This document shows, in pieces, positions 7,244-15,047 of a DNA stretch of 64,000 bases (positions within the stretch are counted from its first letter, which is position 1; each line of letters starts with the position of its first letter). The DNA lies in NCBI RefSeq assembly GCF_037041345.1, contig NZ_CP146287.1, positions 809,501 to 873,500 on the forward strand, given 5' to 3'. The position numbers and the translations under genes are program-made. This stretch comes from Abiotrophia defectiva ATCC 49176. Its GTDB lineage: Bacteria; Bacillota; Bacilli; Lactobacillales; Aerococcaceae. The notes under the pieces are model-generated. The model was not told the DNA's origin. It was given only the letters and a program-made list of their open reading frames with translations, and did not search any database.

Positions 7244-7272
7244 ATTATAAGACCCTTTTCAACTTCTTACAA
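7244..7272 (-). promoter_or_regulatory. Promoter of the two-gene membrane operon
   Basis: Reading leftward: TTGTAA (7267-7272), a 17-base spacer and TATAAT (7244-7249), about 32 bases before the start codon at 7212. Confidence 0.82.
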
Positions 7273-7286
7273 GAGGGCAGGGAATA

Positions 7287-7316
7287 GAAAAAGGACAGGA
7301 AGCTGACTTCCTGTCC
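7287..7316 (-). terminator. Terminator of the xpaC-telA operon
   Basis: GGACAGGAAG (7293-7302) and CTTCCTGTCC (7307-7316) form a perfect 10 bp stem with a 4-base loop. A U run follows on the minus-strand transcript (As at 7288-7292). Confidence 0.92.
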
Positions 7317-7330
7317 GGGGGGAATCTATT

Positions 7331-8569
7331 TTATTCTTCTAGGTAGGCCTGTTGTTCGTTGGAGATGGCCATGAGCTTATCACGCAACTGACCTTCCATG
7401 AGCTGGAGTTCCTGTTCGGCGATTTGACGTTGACGACGTCCTTCGCGTTGGATTTCCAGGGTTTGTTCGATGGTTTCAATCAAACTGTTTTGAGTATGTT
7501 GTAAGGTCTCAATATCGATAACACCTCGTTCGGATTCGCGGGCTGTGTCGATAGCCGATTGTTTGAGCATGTCGGCATTACGTTTGAGCAAGTCGTTGGT
7601 GGTTTGGGAGACTTGGCGTTGGCTAACCGCGGCATTTTGCTGACGGAGTAGGGTCAAGGCAATCATGACCTGGTTTTCCCAGAGCGGAATGGCCGTGTGG
7701 ACGGAGACTTGAATCTTCTCAGCTAAGGCCTGGTTGGTATTTTGAATCATACGGATTTGTGGCGCTTGTTGGACCGTCATTTGACGGGTTAAGCGCAGGT
7801 CGTGGGTCCGTTTGTCCAAGCGGTCTAAGAATTGATTGAGGTCGTTGACGGTTTGGACATCCATTTGGTCACCGGAGGCCTTGGCTTTTTCGATGGCAGC
7901 AGGGATAATCTCTTCTTGCAACTCCTGCATCTTAAGCTCACCGGCCGCGATGTAGATATTGAGGGCTTCGAAGTAGTCCTTGTTCTTCTGATAGAGTTGT
8001 TCCAACATGAGGTTGTCGTTGAGTAACTCATTCTTCTCGCGTTCTAGGCGAATGGCCACGCGGTCAATGGCAGTGCCAATCTTCTGGTAGCGGGCTTGGG
8101 TTTCAGCAATGGAAGCCTTAATCTTACCAAAGAATTTTTGGAAGATATTAGGAGCGGCCGTTAAGTCACGCGGGTTAGAAGATTCCAGTTGGTGCATGAG
8201 GTCGGTTAGGACGTCGGCAATTTCACCTGTATCCTTGAGTTGGACCTTGTTGAGCATGCCATGGGAGAACTCGCTCAGTTTCTTCTGGGCATTGGAGCCG
8301 TAGGCGATGACAGCACTCATATTCTGCTCGTCAATTTGCTTAGCCAAATCATAGGCCTGTTGCTGGCGATGTTCTGGCAGGCGGTCAATTAGCTTTTCAG
8401 TGGTGACGGCCCGCTTAGCCATCATCTCGGCATCCACTAGGTCATTGTGAGGGGAGGCAGGGCTAGGCGCCTCTTCTAGGTCGAAGGGATTACCCAGCAA
8501 GTCTTCTACCGTACTAGTTTTAGGTGTTTGGGCTTGCATTTCTTCAAATAAATCGGGACGTTCTGACAT
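7331..8569 (-). CDS. TelA/YaaN-family protein (toxic anion resistance family)
   Basis: A 412-residue, hydrophilic, mostly helical protein of the TelA family (PF05816), named from a tellurite resistance locus; the molecular function is not settled. After an acidic N-terminus it has long amphipathic helices rich in Gln and Leu. The central core VQQAPQIRMIQNTNQALAEK and IQVSVHTAIPLWENQV is the most conserved part of the family, followed by AVSQRQVSQTTNDLLKRNA. There is no signal peptide or membrane helix. The start codon overlaps the stop of the xpaC-like gene by one base (TAATG), so the pair is translationally coupled, as in the xpaC-yaaN operon of Bacillus subtilis. A role in envelope stress linked to its membrane partner is inferred from this coupling, not shown. 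Confidence 0.85.
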   Translation of the reverse strand: MSERPDLFEEMQAQTPKTSTVEDLLGNPFDLEEAPSPASPHNDLVDAEMMAKRAVTTEKLIDRLPEHRQQQAYDLAKQIDEQNMSAVIAYGSNAQKKLSEFSHGMLNKVQLKDTGEIADVLTDLMHQLESSNPRDLTAAPNIFQKFFGKIKASIAETQARYQKIGTAIDRVAIRLEREKNELLNDNLMLEQLYQKNKDYFEALNIYIAAGELKMQELQEEIIPAAIEKAKASGDQMDVQTVNDLNQFLDRLDKRTHDLRLTRQMTVQQAPQIRMIQNTNQALAEKIQVSVHTAIPLWENQVMIALTLLRQQNAAVSQRQVSQTTNDLLKRNADMLKQSAIDTARESERGVIDIETLQHTQNSLIETIEQTLEIQREGRRQRQIAEQELQLMEGQLRDKLMAISNEQQAYLEE

Positions 8570-9600
8570 TAGGCTTCATCCTTTCCAAGGTTAATGAGGT
8601 CTTCAACACTTTCATCTGATTGGAGCGCTTCTTGGCTCTTAAGGGTGCGATTGGCTACGTAGAGTTCATCTTCCATGGCCTTGAGATCTTCCTGGTGGAA
8701 GTTGACATAGGCATCGTTAATGGATTGGCAGAGCTTCTCAATAGTGGCCGCTGATTTTTCTAAAATCATGTAGGTTTGCTTGTTCTTGGCAACGTGGCCG
8801 TTAATTTCGTTATACTTCTTAAGAATGTCTTCTAGGGAAGGCAGGTACTTATAGAGGAAGTCGCTGGCTTCGACCAGGCGTTTAGGCTGATTGACGATGT
8901 CCTTGAAGTAGTTTTGGCAGACCTTGACGGTATTGTAGCGGACCTCTAGGGTACGGAGCTTAGCGTTTTGGTTGAATTCCTGCTCGATGCTTTGGATTTG
9001 AGGTTTGGCAGTCGCCAGTTGCTCACGTAGGAATTGAATTTCTTGATCGGATAGACCTGCTTGGCGGTAGTGTTGGACCTTGTTACTGCTTGTGTGAGGG
9101 ACAGTTACCTTATAGGGGTCTTCTTCACTAGGTCCGGCAAATTTGGCCAGGACCACCAAGCCGGTCACGCAGGCCAAGCCGAAAAGTTCTAAGAAAATGA
9201 GACCGATGACCCATTCAAAGTCCATGTGTTGGCCTGAGACAATGGCATTGACAGCTAGAATGGTGCAGGCAATGCCAATATAGAAGAAGTAACGGACCCA
9301 GTCCGCAGGTTTGAGCTTATTAATCTGCTGGAAGCCAGTGGTTAGGACCAGAAGGCCCAGGCCATAGAGGACGAAAGCCAGGACTAGACGTGTGGCTAAG
9401 CCATAGCCTCCAGTAAATAAGTTCTTGAATAGAAAATTCAAGATGAAGAATAGGCCGATGCCAAGACCGGCACGACGCTGAATACTTTTTTTATATGCTG
9501 CCAAACGGCTGGAGAAATCTAAGTTTCGATAGGCTAGGTGGAGGACAAGGGAAGTGATAATCAAAGGGCTAACAATGATTAATTGACCTGGTAACCACAT
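8569..9600 (-). CDS. XpaC-like membrane protein
   Basis: A 343-residue protein. The first ~155 residues contain about five hydrophobic helices (for example LIIVSPLIITSLVLHLAY, GLGIGLFFILNFLF, LVLAFVLYGLGLLVLTTGF). The C-terminal half is a cytoplasmic helical domain from the EEDPYKVTV linker onward. This layout and the coupling to a TelA-family gene match XpaC of the B. subtilis xpaC-yaaN operon, annotated from hydrolysis of a chromogenic phosphate substrate; enzymatic activity is doubtful. The frame begins at a TTG (9606), but AAGGAGG eight bases before the ATG at 9600 decides the start. It is the first gene of the operon. No consensus promoter stands out upstream, although a TACAAT occurs about 35 bases before the gene. 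Confidence 0.78.
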   Translation of the reverse strand: MWLPGQLIIVSPLIITSLVLHLAYRNLDFSSRLAAYKKSIQRRAGLGIGLFFILNFLFKNLFTGGYGLATRLVLAFVLYGLGLLVLTTGFQQINKLKPADWVRYFFYIGIACTILAVNAIVSGQHMDFEWVIGLIFLELFGLACVTGLVVLAKFAGPSEEDPYKVTVPHTSSNKVQHYRQAGLSDQEIQFLREQLATAKPQIQSIEQEFNQNAKLRTLEVRYNTVKVCQNYFKDIVNQPKRLVEASDFLYKYLPSLEDILKKYNEINGHVAKNKQTYMILEKSAATIEKLCQSINDAYVNFHQEDLKAMEDELYVANRTLKSQEALQSDESVEDLINLGKDEA

Positions 9601-9769
9601 ATTCAAAACCTCCTTATTCGTTTTACTGTCTCTATTGTAGCACAGAACTTGAACTTGTATATCGGACTTGAGGCCTATTTTTAAGTAAGACTTAAGCCGT
9701 GGCCTTTTTCTTGCTTTATGACAGGGGAGAGGCTATGCTAGAGTCAAGTAGTAAAAGGAGGTCTGCTCT

Positions 9770-10351
9770 ATGAAAATTGCAGCCAATGAAGTCAGCTTTA
9801 ATCAATCATCCCGTATGGTGTCGACCCAGTTAATCTTTGATGGCGTCATTCTGCAAACCTACCTTAATCAGGTAAGATTGGACCAAGGCCAGGTGGTTGA
9901 GCGTGAGCTTATCCATAAGAAACCGGCCGTGGCCATTCTAGCCGTTACGCCCGAAGACAAGGTCCTCTTGGTCAAGCAGTACCGGGCGGCCATTGACTCT
10001 GATACTTATGAAATTCCAGCTGGTATTCTAGATAAGGGTGACCAAGATGCGCCCCTAGAAGGTGCCAAGCGTGAGTTAGAAGAAGAAACGACCTATCAGG
10101 CAGCCCACTGGCAGAATCTGGGCGACTTCTATGCCTCACCAGGCTTCCTAGACGAGAAGTTAACTCTCTATTATGCCCATGGTCTGGTGTCAGTCGAGAA
10201 TCCACTGCCTCAAGACGATGATGAGGGTATTGAACTCTTTGAAATGACTCGTCAGCAAGTCCAAGATCTACTGGATCAAGGCCAAATTATTGACCTTAAG
10301 ACCCTCTACGCTCTCCAACTCTGGTTGGGAGGAGGTGGCCTGCATGCCTGA
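9770..10351 (+). CDS. nudF: Nudix hydrolase, ADP-ribose pyrophosphatase type
   Basis: A 193-residue enzyme expected to split ADP-ribose (or similar nucleoside diphosphate sugars) into AMP and ribose 5-phosphate. The Nudix box lies at about residues 85-107 and ends in the diagnostic KRELEEET. The first acidic position of the box is Asp91 rather than Glu. Upstream, VLLVKQYRAAIDSDTYEIPAG is the typical ADPRase substrate-pocket segment, and FYASPGFLDEKL follows the box. The start is preceded by AAAAGGAGG. The gene overlaps the next by eight bases and leads an operon nudF / acidic membrane protein / mtnN / tag. The same nudF-x-mtnN order is common in Lactobacillales. Confidence 0.9.
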   Translation: MKIAANEVSFNQSSRMVSTQLIFDGVILQTYLNQVRLDQGQVVERELIHKKPAVAILAVTPEDKVLLVKQYRAAIDSDTYEIPAGILDKGDQDAPLEGAKRELEEETTYQAAHWQNLGDFYASPGFLDEKLTLYYAHGLVSVENPLPQDDDEGIELFEMTRQQVQDLLDQGQIIDLKTLYALQLWLGGGGLHA

Positions 10352-10850
10352 GACCGAAACGCGCATGTCCCGCTACCACGGCAAGGACAAGCACCGACGG
10401 GAATATGAAGACTATGTCAAGGGGGGCGCCAGCCAAGAAAGCAAGCAAGCGGATTGGCCAGCCCTAGAAGACCAAGACCAGGACTTAGGCCAAACTCAAG
10501 TCTACTCTAGTAAGAATTGGCAAGAAGATCCCTATGCCTATCATGAAGTTGAGGAAATCCCGCAAACGTCCCATTATCAAGACTATTCAGCTTATGAAGA
10601 TTCATCTTATGGGACTGAGACCTATGAGGATGAGGGCTATGACTATGATGAGCATCAGGCCTATGTGGCTTATAACGAAAATGAAGAATATGAAGAATAT
10701 GACGAATACGAAGAAGAGCCCGCGCCTACTAGTAAGCCCCCTAAAGTCAAGGGACCTTATAGCCTGCGACTGGATCGTTTCCTTAATAATGCCCTGATAC
10801 TGGTAGCTGTCTTGCTACTCATTGTTATGGTCATTATGTTTGTATTTTAA
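10344..10850 (+). CDS. Acidic, Tyr/Glu-rich protein with C-terminal membrane helix
   Basis: A 168-residue protein with no recognisable enzymatic motif. Residues 1-125 are hydrophilic and disordered-looking, dominated by Tyr, Glu and Asp repeats (EEYEEYDEYEEE; YEDEGYDYDE). A short basic segment follows (SKPPKVKGPYSLRLDRF), then one C-terminal membrane helix (ALILVAVLLLIVMVIMFVF) ending the protein. This tail-anchored layout puts the acidic part in the cytoplasm. The start is the ATG at 10344, preceded by GGAGGAGGTGG within nudF; the frame opens further upstream without a ribosome site. The gene overlaps nudF by eight bases and precedes mtnN by 20. Proteins of variable sequence at this position between nudF and mtnN are known in Lactobacillales, but function is unknown. 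Confidence 0.8.
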   Translation: MPETETRMSRYHGKDKHRREYEDYVKGGASQESKQADWPALEDQDQDLGQTQVYSSKNWQEDPYAYHEVEEIPQTSHYQDYSAYEDSSYGTETYEDEGYDYDEHQAYVAYNENEEYEEYDEYEEEPAPTSKPPKVKGPYSLRLDRFLNNALILVAVLLLIVMVIMFVF

Positions 10851-10870
10851 TTAGAAGAAGGAGTTAATCT

Positions 10871-11572
10871 ATGAGAATCGGACTTATTGGCGCTATGGAA
10901 GAAGAAATCCGCCTACTCAAACAAGCCCTCCAGCAGGAATCAGAGCAAGTTGTAGCTGGCTATACCTTCTACCAAGGTCAACTATCTGGCCAGGACGTGG
11001 TCTTGGTCCAATCTGGGATTGGGAAGGTCAATGCTACCATGACGGTGACCCTGCTCAAGCAGCTTTTTGATGTGGACCTGGTCATCAACACCGGAAGCGC
11101 CGGCGCCCTGGGCCACGGCCTCAAGGTAGGGGACGTGGTGGTAGCAGATCAACTGCGCCATCATGATGCGGATGTGACAGCCTTTGGCTATCAAATGGGT
11201 CAAATGGCTGGTATGCCAGCTGCCTATGAGACCAACTCAGCCTTGTCAGACTTGGCAGCCCAACTCTATCAGGCTAAGGGCAAGCAAGTCTATCGGGGCC
11301 TGATTGTCTCAGGTGATGCCTTCGTAGCGGGACCAAGTCAACAGGCTCCAATTAAGGCCAATTTCCCTGAGGCCTTAGCCTGTGAAATGGAGTCGGCCGC
11401 CATTGCCCAAGCGGCCTATGTGCTCAAGACACCTTGTGTGGTCATTCGGGCTATCTCGGACTCTGCCGATGACCAGGCTAACATCACTTTTGATGAGTTT
11501 ATTCTCTTAGCTGGTAAGGAATCTGCTAGCTTGGTCATGGAACTCTTGGAGCGTATGGGAGAGGTTATCTAA
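10871..11572 (+). CDS. mtnN: 5'-methylthioadenosine/S-adenosylhomocysteine nucleosidase
   Basis: A 233-residue cytoplasmic enzyme that cleaves adenine from methylthioadenosine and S-adenosylhomocysteine, clearing methylation by-products and feeding the LuxS route. Diagnostic elements: IGLIGAMEEEI at the start with the catalytic-site Glu12, the ligand loop SGIGKVNAT, VINTGSAGAL, FVSGDAF-like VSGDAFVAG, EMESAAIAQ for ribose binding, and VIRAISDSADD with the catalytic Asp near residue 197. Length is normal for the family. GAAGAAGGAG precedes the ATG. Its stop overlaps the start of tag by one base (TAATG), so the two are translationally coupled. Confidence 0.95.
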   Translation: MRIGLIGAMEEEIRLLKQALQQESEQVVAGYTFYQGQLSGQDVVLVQSGIGKVNATMTVTLLKQLFDVDLVINTGSAGALGHGLKVGDVVVADQLRHHDADVTAFGYQMGQMAGMPAAYETNSALSDLAAQLYQAKGKQVYRGLIVSGDAFVAGPSQQAPIKANFPEALACEMESAAIAQAAYVLKTPCVVIRAISDSADDQANITFDEFILLAGKESASLVMELLERMGEVI

Positions 11573-12126
11573 TGAAACGATGTGATTGGGCCACCAAGCA
11601 TGCTTTGGAGACTCACTATCATGACACCGAATGGGGCGTGCCCTCTTATGACGACCATTATCTCTTTAAGATGCTGGTCCTTGAAGGCATGCAAGCAGGT
11701 CTCAGTTGGTTAACCATTTTGTCTAAGATGGAGACCCTCTGCCAAGCATATGATGATTTTGTGCCTCAAGTAGTGGCCGAGTATGATGAAGCCAAATGGG
11801 AGGCCTTGTTAGCCGATCCTGGTGTGGTACGTAATCGTCTGAAGATTAAGGCCGTCACCACCAATGCCAAAGCCTACCTGGCAGTCTCGAAAGAGTTTGG
11901 TTCTTTTTCCAACTATATTTGGAGCTTTGTCCAGGGTCAGCCCCTTATCAATCACTGGACTTCAATAGACCAGGTGCCAGCCAAGTCAGATTTGTCGGAT
12001 AAGCTAAGTAAAGACCTGCAGAAGAGGGGCTTCAAGTTTGTGGGTTCAACCACTGTTTATGCCTTTATGCAGGCAGTGGGAATGGTGAATGACCACCTAG
12101 AGTCCTGTGACTTTAAGTTGGAGTGA
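11572..12126 (+). CDS. tag: DNA-3-methyladenine glycosylase I
   Basis: A 184-residue base-excision repair enzyme that removes 3-methyladenine from alkylated DNA. It has the zinc 'snap' residues of the TAG family: Cys4 and His17 at the N-terminus (KRCDW, HYHDTEWG) and the paired His/Cys near the C-terminus (NDHLESCDF). The helix EGMQAGLSWLTIL carries the conserved glutamate and tryptophan of the substrate pocket. Full length. It is coupled to mtnN by a one-base overlap. A vigorous new promoter for rpsD begins 29 bases after its stop, with no obvious terminator between. Confidence 0.93.
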   Translation: MKRCDWATKHALETHYHDTEWGVPSYDDHYLFKMLVLEGMQAGLSWLTILSKMETLCQAYDDFVPQVVAEYDEAKWEALLADPGVVRNRLKIKAVTTNAKAYLAVSKEFGSFSNYIWSFVQGQPLINHWTSIDQVPAKSDLSDKLSKDLQKRGFKFVGSTTVYAFMQAVGMVNDHLESCDFKLE

Positions 12127-12154
12127 CCAGGCTAAAATATTTGCGTGACAAGAC

Positions 12155-12183
12155 TTGTCAGCGCCAAAAGAATTTGCTATAAT
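12155..12183 (+). promoter_or_regulatory. rpsD promoter
   Basis: TTGTCA (12155-12160), a 17-base spacer and the perfect TATAAT (12178-12183). Transcription would begin near 12190, leaving a leader of about 175 bases. Confidence 0.9.
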
Positions 12184-12189
12184 CGTAAG

Positions 12190-12340
12190 AGTGTAAAATA
12201 ATGCAGCATAAAAAAGGAAAGCGCGTCAACAGTTGATTGCCCCTTGGGGTAGGTTAGTAACTGCGGCTGCAGAAAAGCGAACGCCTCACATCACCTGCAC
12301 GCATTCGGTTTTTTAGGATTATTTTACTCCAAACAAAAAT
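12190..12340 (+). promoter_or_regulatory. Structured 5' leader of rpsD, probable S4 autoregulation site
   Basis: Between the promoter and the ribosome site lies a G+C-richer stretch with small hairpins: CCCC-TT-GGGG near 12241-12250 and a GCGGCTGCAG element. A pairing of CGAACGC with GCATTCG (one mismatch) is followed at once by TTTTTT near 12309-12315, like an intrinsic attenuator. S4 binds its own leader in many bacteria, so autoregulation is the likely purpose. I cannot match it to a specific known leader family by eye. Confidence 0.5.
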
Positions 12341-12364
12341 CTATTTTATTGGAGGAATTCAAGA

Positions 12365-12973
12365 ATGTCTCGTTACACAGGTCCATCTTGGAAATTATCT
12401 CGCCGCTTAGGCATCTCATTATCTGAAACTGGTAAAGAGTTAGCACGTCGCAACTACGCACCAGGTCAACACGGCAACCAACGTAAGAAAATCTCTGAGT
12501 ATGGTTTGCAATTACAAGAAAAACAAAAATTACGCCACACTTACGGCATGAACGAGCGTCAATTCGCGACCTTGTTCCGCAAAGCTGGTAAGATCAAAAC
12601 CGGTAAACACGGTGAAAACTTCATGGCTTTATTGGAAACTCGTTTGGATAACTTGGTATACCGTTTAGGTTTTGCTACCACTCGTCGTCAAGCTCGTCAA
12701 TTAGTAAACCACGGTCACGTGACTGTTGACGGCAAGCGTGTGGACATTCCTTCTTACTTGGTAACACCAGGTCAAGTGATTGGTTTGCGTGAATCTTCTC
12801 GCGACTTAGCAATCATCAAGGAAGCTTTGGAAAACACTGTTTCTCGTTTAGACTTCGTTTCTTACGATGCAGCTGCTTTCGAAGGGACTTTGACTCGCTT
12901 ACCAGAACGTAGCGAACTCAACGCTGAAATCGACGAAGCCCTCGTCGTTGAATACTACAACAAATTAGGCTAA
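12365..12973 (+). CDS. rpsD: 30S ribosomal protein S4
   Basis: A 202-residue primary 16S rRNA-binding protein that nucleates 30S body assembly. It begins [20 protein letters not shown] and continues [15 protein letters not shown]. The S4 RNA-binding domain covers about residues 92-155 ([15 protein letters not shown]-like [33 protein letters not shown]). Length and both domains are standard. It lacks the CxxC zinc motif, so it is the zinc-free form. GGAGGAATTCAAGA precedes ATG. It is transcribed alone from its own promoter through a structured leader and ends in a strong terminator whose sequence recurs downstream at 16678 and 17595. Confidence 0.97.
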   Translation: MSRYTGPSWKLSRRLGISLSETGKELARRNYAPGQHGNQRKKISEYGLQLQEKQKLRHTYGMNERQFATLFRKAGKIKTGKHGENFMALLETRLDNLVYRLGFATTRRQARQLVNHGHVTVDGKRVDIPSYLVTPGQVIGLRESSRDLAIIKEALENTVSRLDFVSYDAAAFEGTLTRLPERSELNAEIDEALVVEYYNKLG

Positions 12974-12986
12974 GCCTAGTATTTAA

Positions 12987-13018
12987 GAAAACACGCCGGT
13001 TGATGGCGTGTTTTTTTT
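12987..13018 (+). terminator. rpsD terminator, first copy of a recurring module
   Basis: AACACGCC (12990-12997) pairs with GGCGTGTT (13005-13012), followed by eight Ts. The stem and loop (GGTTGAT) recur at 16680-16706, where the loop carries TTGACG and acts as a -35 box. Here the downstream -10 has decayed (TATCAG instead of TACAAT). Confidence 0.92.
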
Positions 13019-13248
13019 GTTCTATCAGAGTGAAAGGGAAGGGGGATAGAAAGACATTAAATTGCCTTGGAGAGTGAGATTGTTAGGTAAGATAAATTAA
13101 TGAAAACATGATGCAATTTATCGAAATCCTATCTAATAGCTAGGGACAAGTTTGAAAATTGATCTATTTAAATGATAGCAATTAATCATTAGCTTTACTC
13201 AGGGCAAAAACTCTCAGATTAAAATTAAAAAAAGATTAGAATTTAATG
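13019..13248. other. AT-rich intergenic region upstream of the ABC exporter
   Basis: About 230 bases, clearly richer in A+T than the flanking core genes. I see no gene, RNA or convincing repeat in it. Poly-A and AATT motifs are frequent. It may be the left edge of the acquired ABC cassette. Confidence 0.6.
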
Positions 13249-13277
13249 TTGACTCAACTTAATTTAAATGATAAATT
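13249..13277 (+). promoter_or_regulatory. Probable promoter of the ABC exporter operon
   Basis: TTGACT (13249-13254), a 17-base spacer and TAAATT (13272-13277). The predicted start near 13284 leaves a 165-base leader that could encode a short peptide. Confidence 0.65.
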
Positions 13278-13335
13278 AGTGGCATAAAACTTTACAACTA
13301 CCTATCTCTCTTTTGAGATTGATGGAGATGATGTA

Positions 13336-13443
13336 GTGACTAGCTTGATTAATTTTTATCTAAGAAGTTACTTGGACTTACTCCAGTCAAAGCGCTCGAT
13401 TTCAGTTATGGTTGCCAATATAGAATCCACTAAAGGAGGTTGA
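13336..13443 (+). CDS. Possible 35-residue leader peptide before the ABC exporter (weak)
   Basis: A GTG at 13336, eight bases after GGAG, opens a 35-codon frame ending at TGA 13441-13443, six bases before the exporter start. The translated peptide begins with VTSLINFYLRSYLDLLQSK and ends in STKGG. Its last codons are the ribosome site of the exporter, so translating it could couple to the exporter. The terminal Gly-Gly is simply the Shine-Dalgarno read as protein and is not a bacteriocin leader cut site. No family is recognised and it could be a chance frame. Confidence 0.25.
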   Translation: MTSLINFYLRSYLDLLQSKRSISVMVANIESTKGG

Positions 13444-13448
13444 AACCT

Positions 13449-15047
13449 ATGTTTAGGTTGGTACTGTCTAATATCGCCAAGTCAAAATTACTCCTCTTAT
13501 TAGTATGTAGGCTTTATCTCAGTGGCTTTAATGTCTTATTCTCATACTTAACGCAATTAGGACTGGGAACTATAGAGGAGGGCGCTCAGGGGACATTGTT
13601 TCAGGTCGCCGCTTATATGATAGGTGGGGCCTTGCTTTATATCTTCTTCTATTACGTCTATAGCCTTAATCTGGCTAAGGTCTTTCAGGAAACAAGTCAA
13701 TTCATTGTTCAGAAGTTAATCCAATCCTTTATCAATAAACGCGATAGTCAAGAACAAACAACAGAGGGAGAAGCGGTTAATTTAATTCATACAGATGCTA
13801 CCAATATCTCGCTCTTTCTATCGAGTGGCTTGCTTCCTCTTTTGGACACCAGTTTATCCCTGCTTGTTGGCGTCGTCTATGTCATGTCGATGAACCAAGT
13901 TATTGGCTCTGTCTTCATATTTGGAGGTTTGCTTATCGGCTTAGGCAACTATCTGCTCACATCGAAAATGGAGATGGCCTACGAGGACTATATGGTTGCG
14001 GCTGACCAAAACTACAATTTTTATGAGCAAGTCTTCCGGATTATGCCGATTGTTAAAATTTTTAAGATAAGTGACTGGTTATACCGGAAGCAAGTGAAGT
14101 TCTTTTCTAGTCGTGAAAAGCACTTTAATCAATACAATGGCTACTATGCCAATAGTCTAAGCTTAACAGAAGGTGGCGTGATTACCTTTGAGATTATTTC
14201 ATTAGCGCTTGGTTTATATCTTGTAATTGCGGGACAGTTAGAAATGGCAGTCTTATTGGGTATCTGGAATGCCGGACTAGGATCAATCATCTATCCTTTA
14301 TCAGACTTACCTTCCTTATGGAACTATTTTGTCCAATACAGATCCTCTGCTAAACGTGTATCAACAAAATGGTTAGACGACCAAGCTTCTGGGCAAGCAC
14401 AAACAAGGGAAGAACTTCCGGAGAAGGCAGGAAAAGGCATCACATTAGAAAATGTCAGTTTCTCCTACCAAGATAAGCAAGTATTTAATCAGGTTAACTT
14501 TAGGTTTGAACCTAAGGGTATTCATTTCTTAGTGGGGCCTAGCGGGTCAGGTAAGTCTACACTCTTAAATTTAATTCTCGGTGTCTATGTGCCTCATGAG
14601 GGGCGTATTGTATTTGACCAAGCTAATGAAGAGCTAGGGCAAGAGACGATAGGTTATGTGCCACAAAAAGTGACTTTCTTTAACACCAGTCTGCGTTCTA
14701 ATTTGCTAATGGGGCGGACAGTCAGTGATCAGCAAATTAAAGAAGTATGTAGCGCACTAAATATTTGGGAGGTCATTCAGCAACTACCTAAGGGGCTGGA
14801 TACTGTCTATGGCGAGGATATAAAATTATCGAATGGGCAAATACGGCGCTTAGCTGTTGCGCGTGCTTTGCTTTCAGGTGCGCATTGGATAATACTTGAT
14901 GAGCCCTTCTCAGATCTAGATCGAGAAAATCAGGGTTACTTAATGACTTGCTTGCGAGAATTAAGAGATCATTCATTTATAATTGTGACACATACTTCAG
15001 ATATGATTCAAGCCAATGATCGAGTGATTGAGGTGCAAAGCTTATGA
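13449..15047 (+). CDS. ABC exporter half-transporter, subunit A
   Basis: A 532-residue protein with an N-terminal membrane domain (about six helices to residue ~300) fused to an ATPase domain. Walker A is GPSGSGKST at about 362-370, and Walker B is WIILDEPFSDLD with the catalytic Glu near 485. The signature is LSNGQIRRL, where the usual LSGGQ is degenerate, as is common in one half of heterodimeric exporters. It overlaps the next gene by four bases (ATGA), so the two form a heterodimer. The frame opens at a TTG at 13440, but AAAGGAGG places the start at 13449. The sequence is AT-rich compared with neighbours and sits between rpsD and rnhC, suggesting acquisition. The substrate is unknown; no bacteriocin, peptide or regulator gene lies beside it. 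Confidence 0.85.
   Translation: MFRLVLSNIAKSKLLLLLVCRLYLSGFNVLFSYLTQLGLGTIEEGAQGTLFQVAAYMIGGALLYIFFYYVYSLNLAKVFQETSQFIVQKLIQSFINKRDSQEQTTEGEAVNLIHTDATNISLFLSSGLLPLLDTSLSLLVGVVYVMSMNQVIGSVFIFGGLLIGLGNYLLTSKMEMAYEDYMVAADQNYNFYEQVFRIMPIVKIFKISDWLYRKQVKFFSSREKHFNQYNGYYANSLSLTEGGVITFEIISLALGLYLVIAGQLEMAVLLGIWNAGLGSIIYPLSDLPSLWNYFVQYRSSAKRVSTKWLDDQASGQAQTREELPEKAGKGITLENVSFSYQDKQVFNQVNFRFEPKGIHFLVGPSGSGKSTLLNLILGVYVPHEGRIVFDQANEELGQETIGYVPQKVTFFNTSLRSNLLMGRTVSDQQIKEVCSALNIWEVIQQLPKGLDTVYGEDIKLSNGQIRRLAVARALLSGAHWIILDEPFSDLDRENQGYLMTCLRELRDHSFIIVTHTSDMIQANDRVIEVQSL

Noticed and set aside
13336-13443. Double-glycine bacteriocin precursor before the ABC exporter
   Set aside because: The Gly-Gly is at the very end of the frame and is just the AAAGGAGGT ribosome site translated; there is no core peptide after it, and the exporter lacks an N-terminal peptidase domain.
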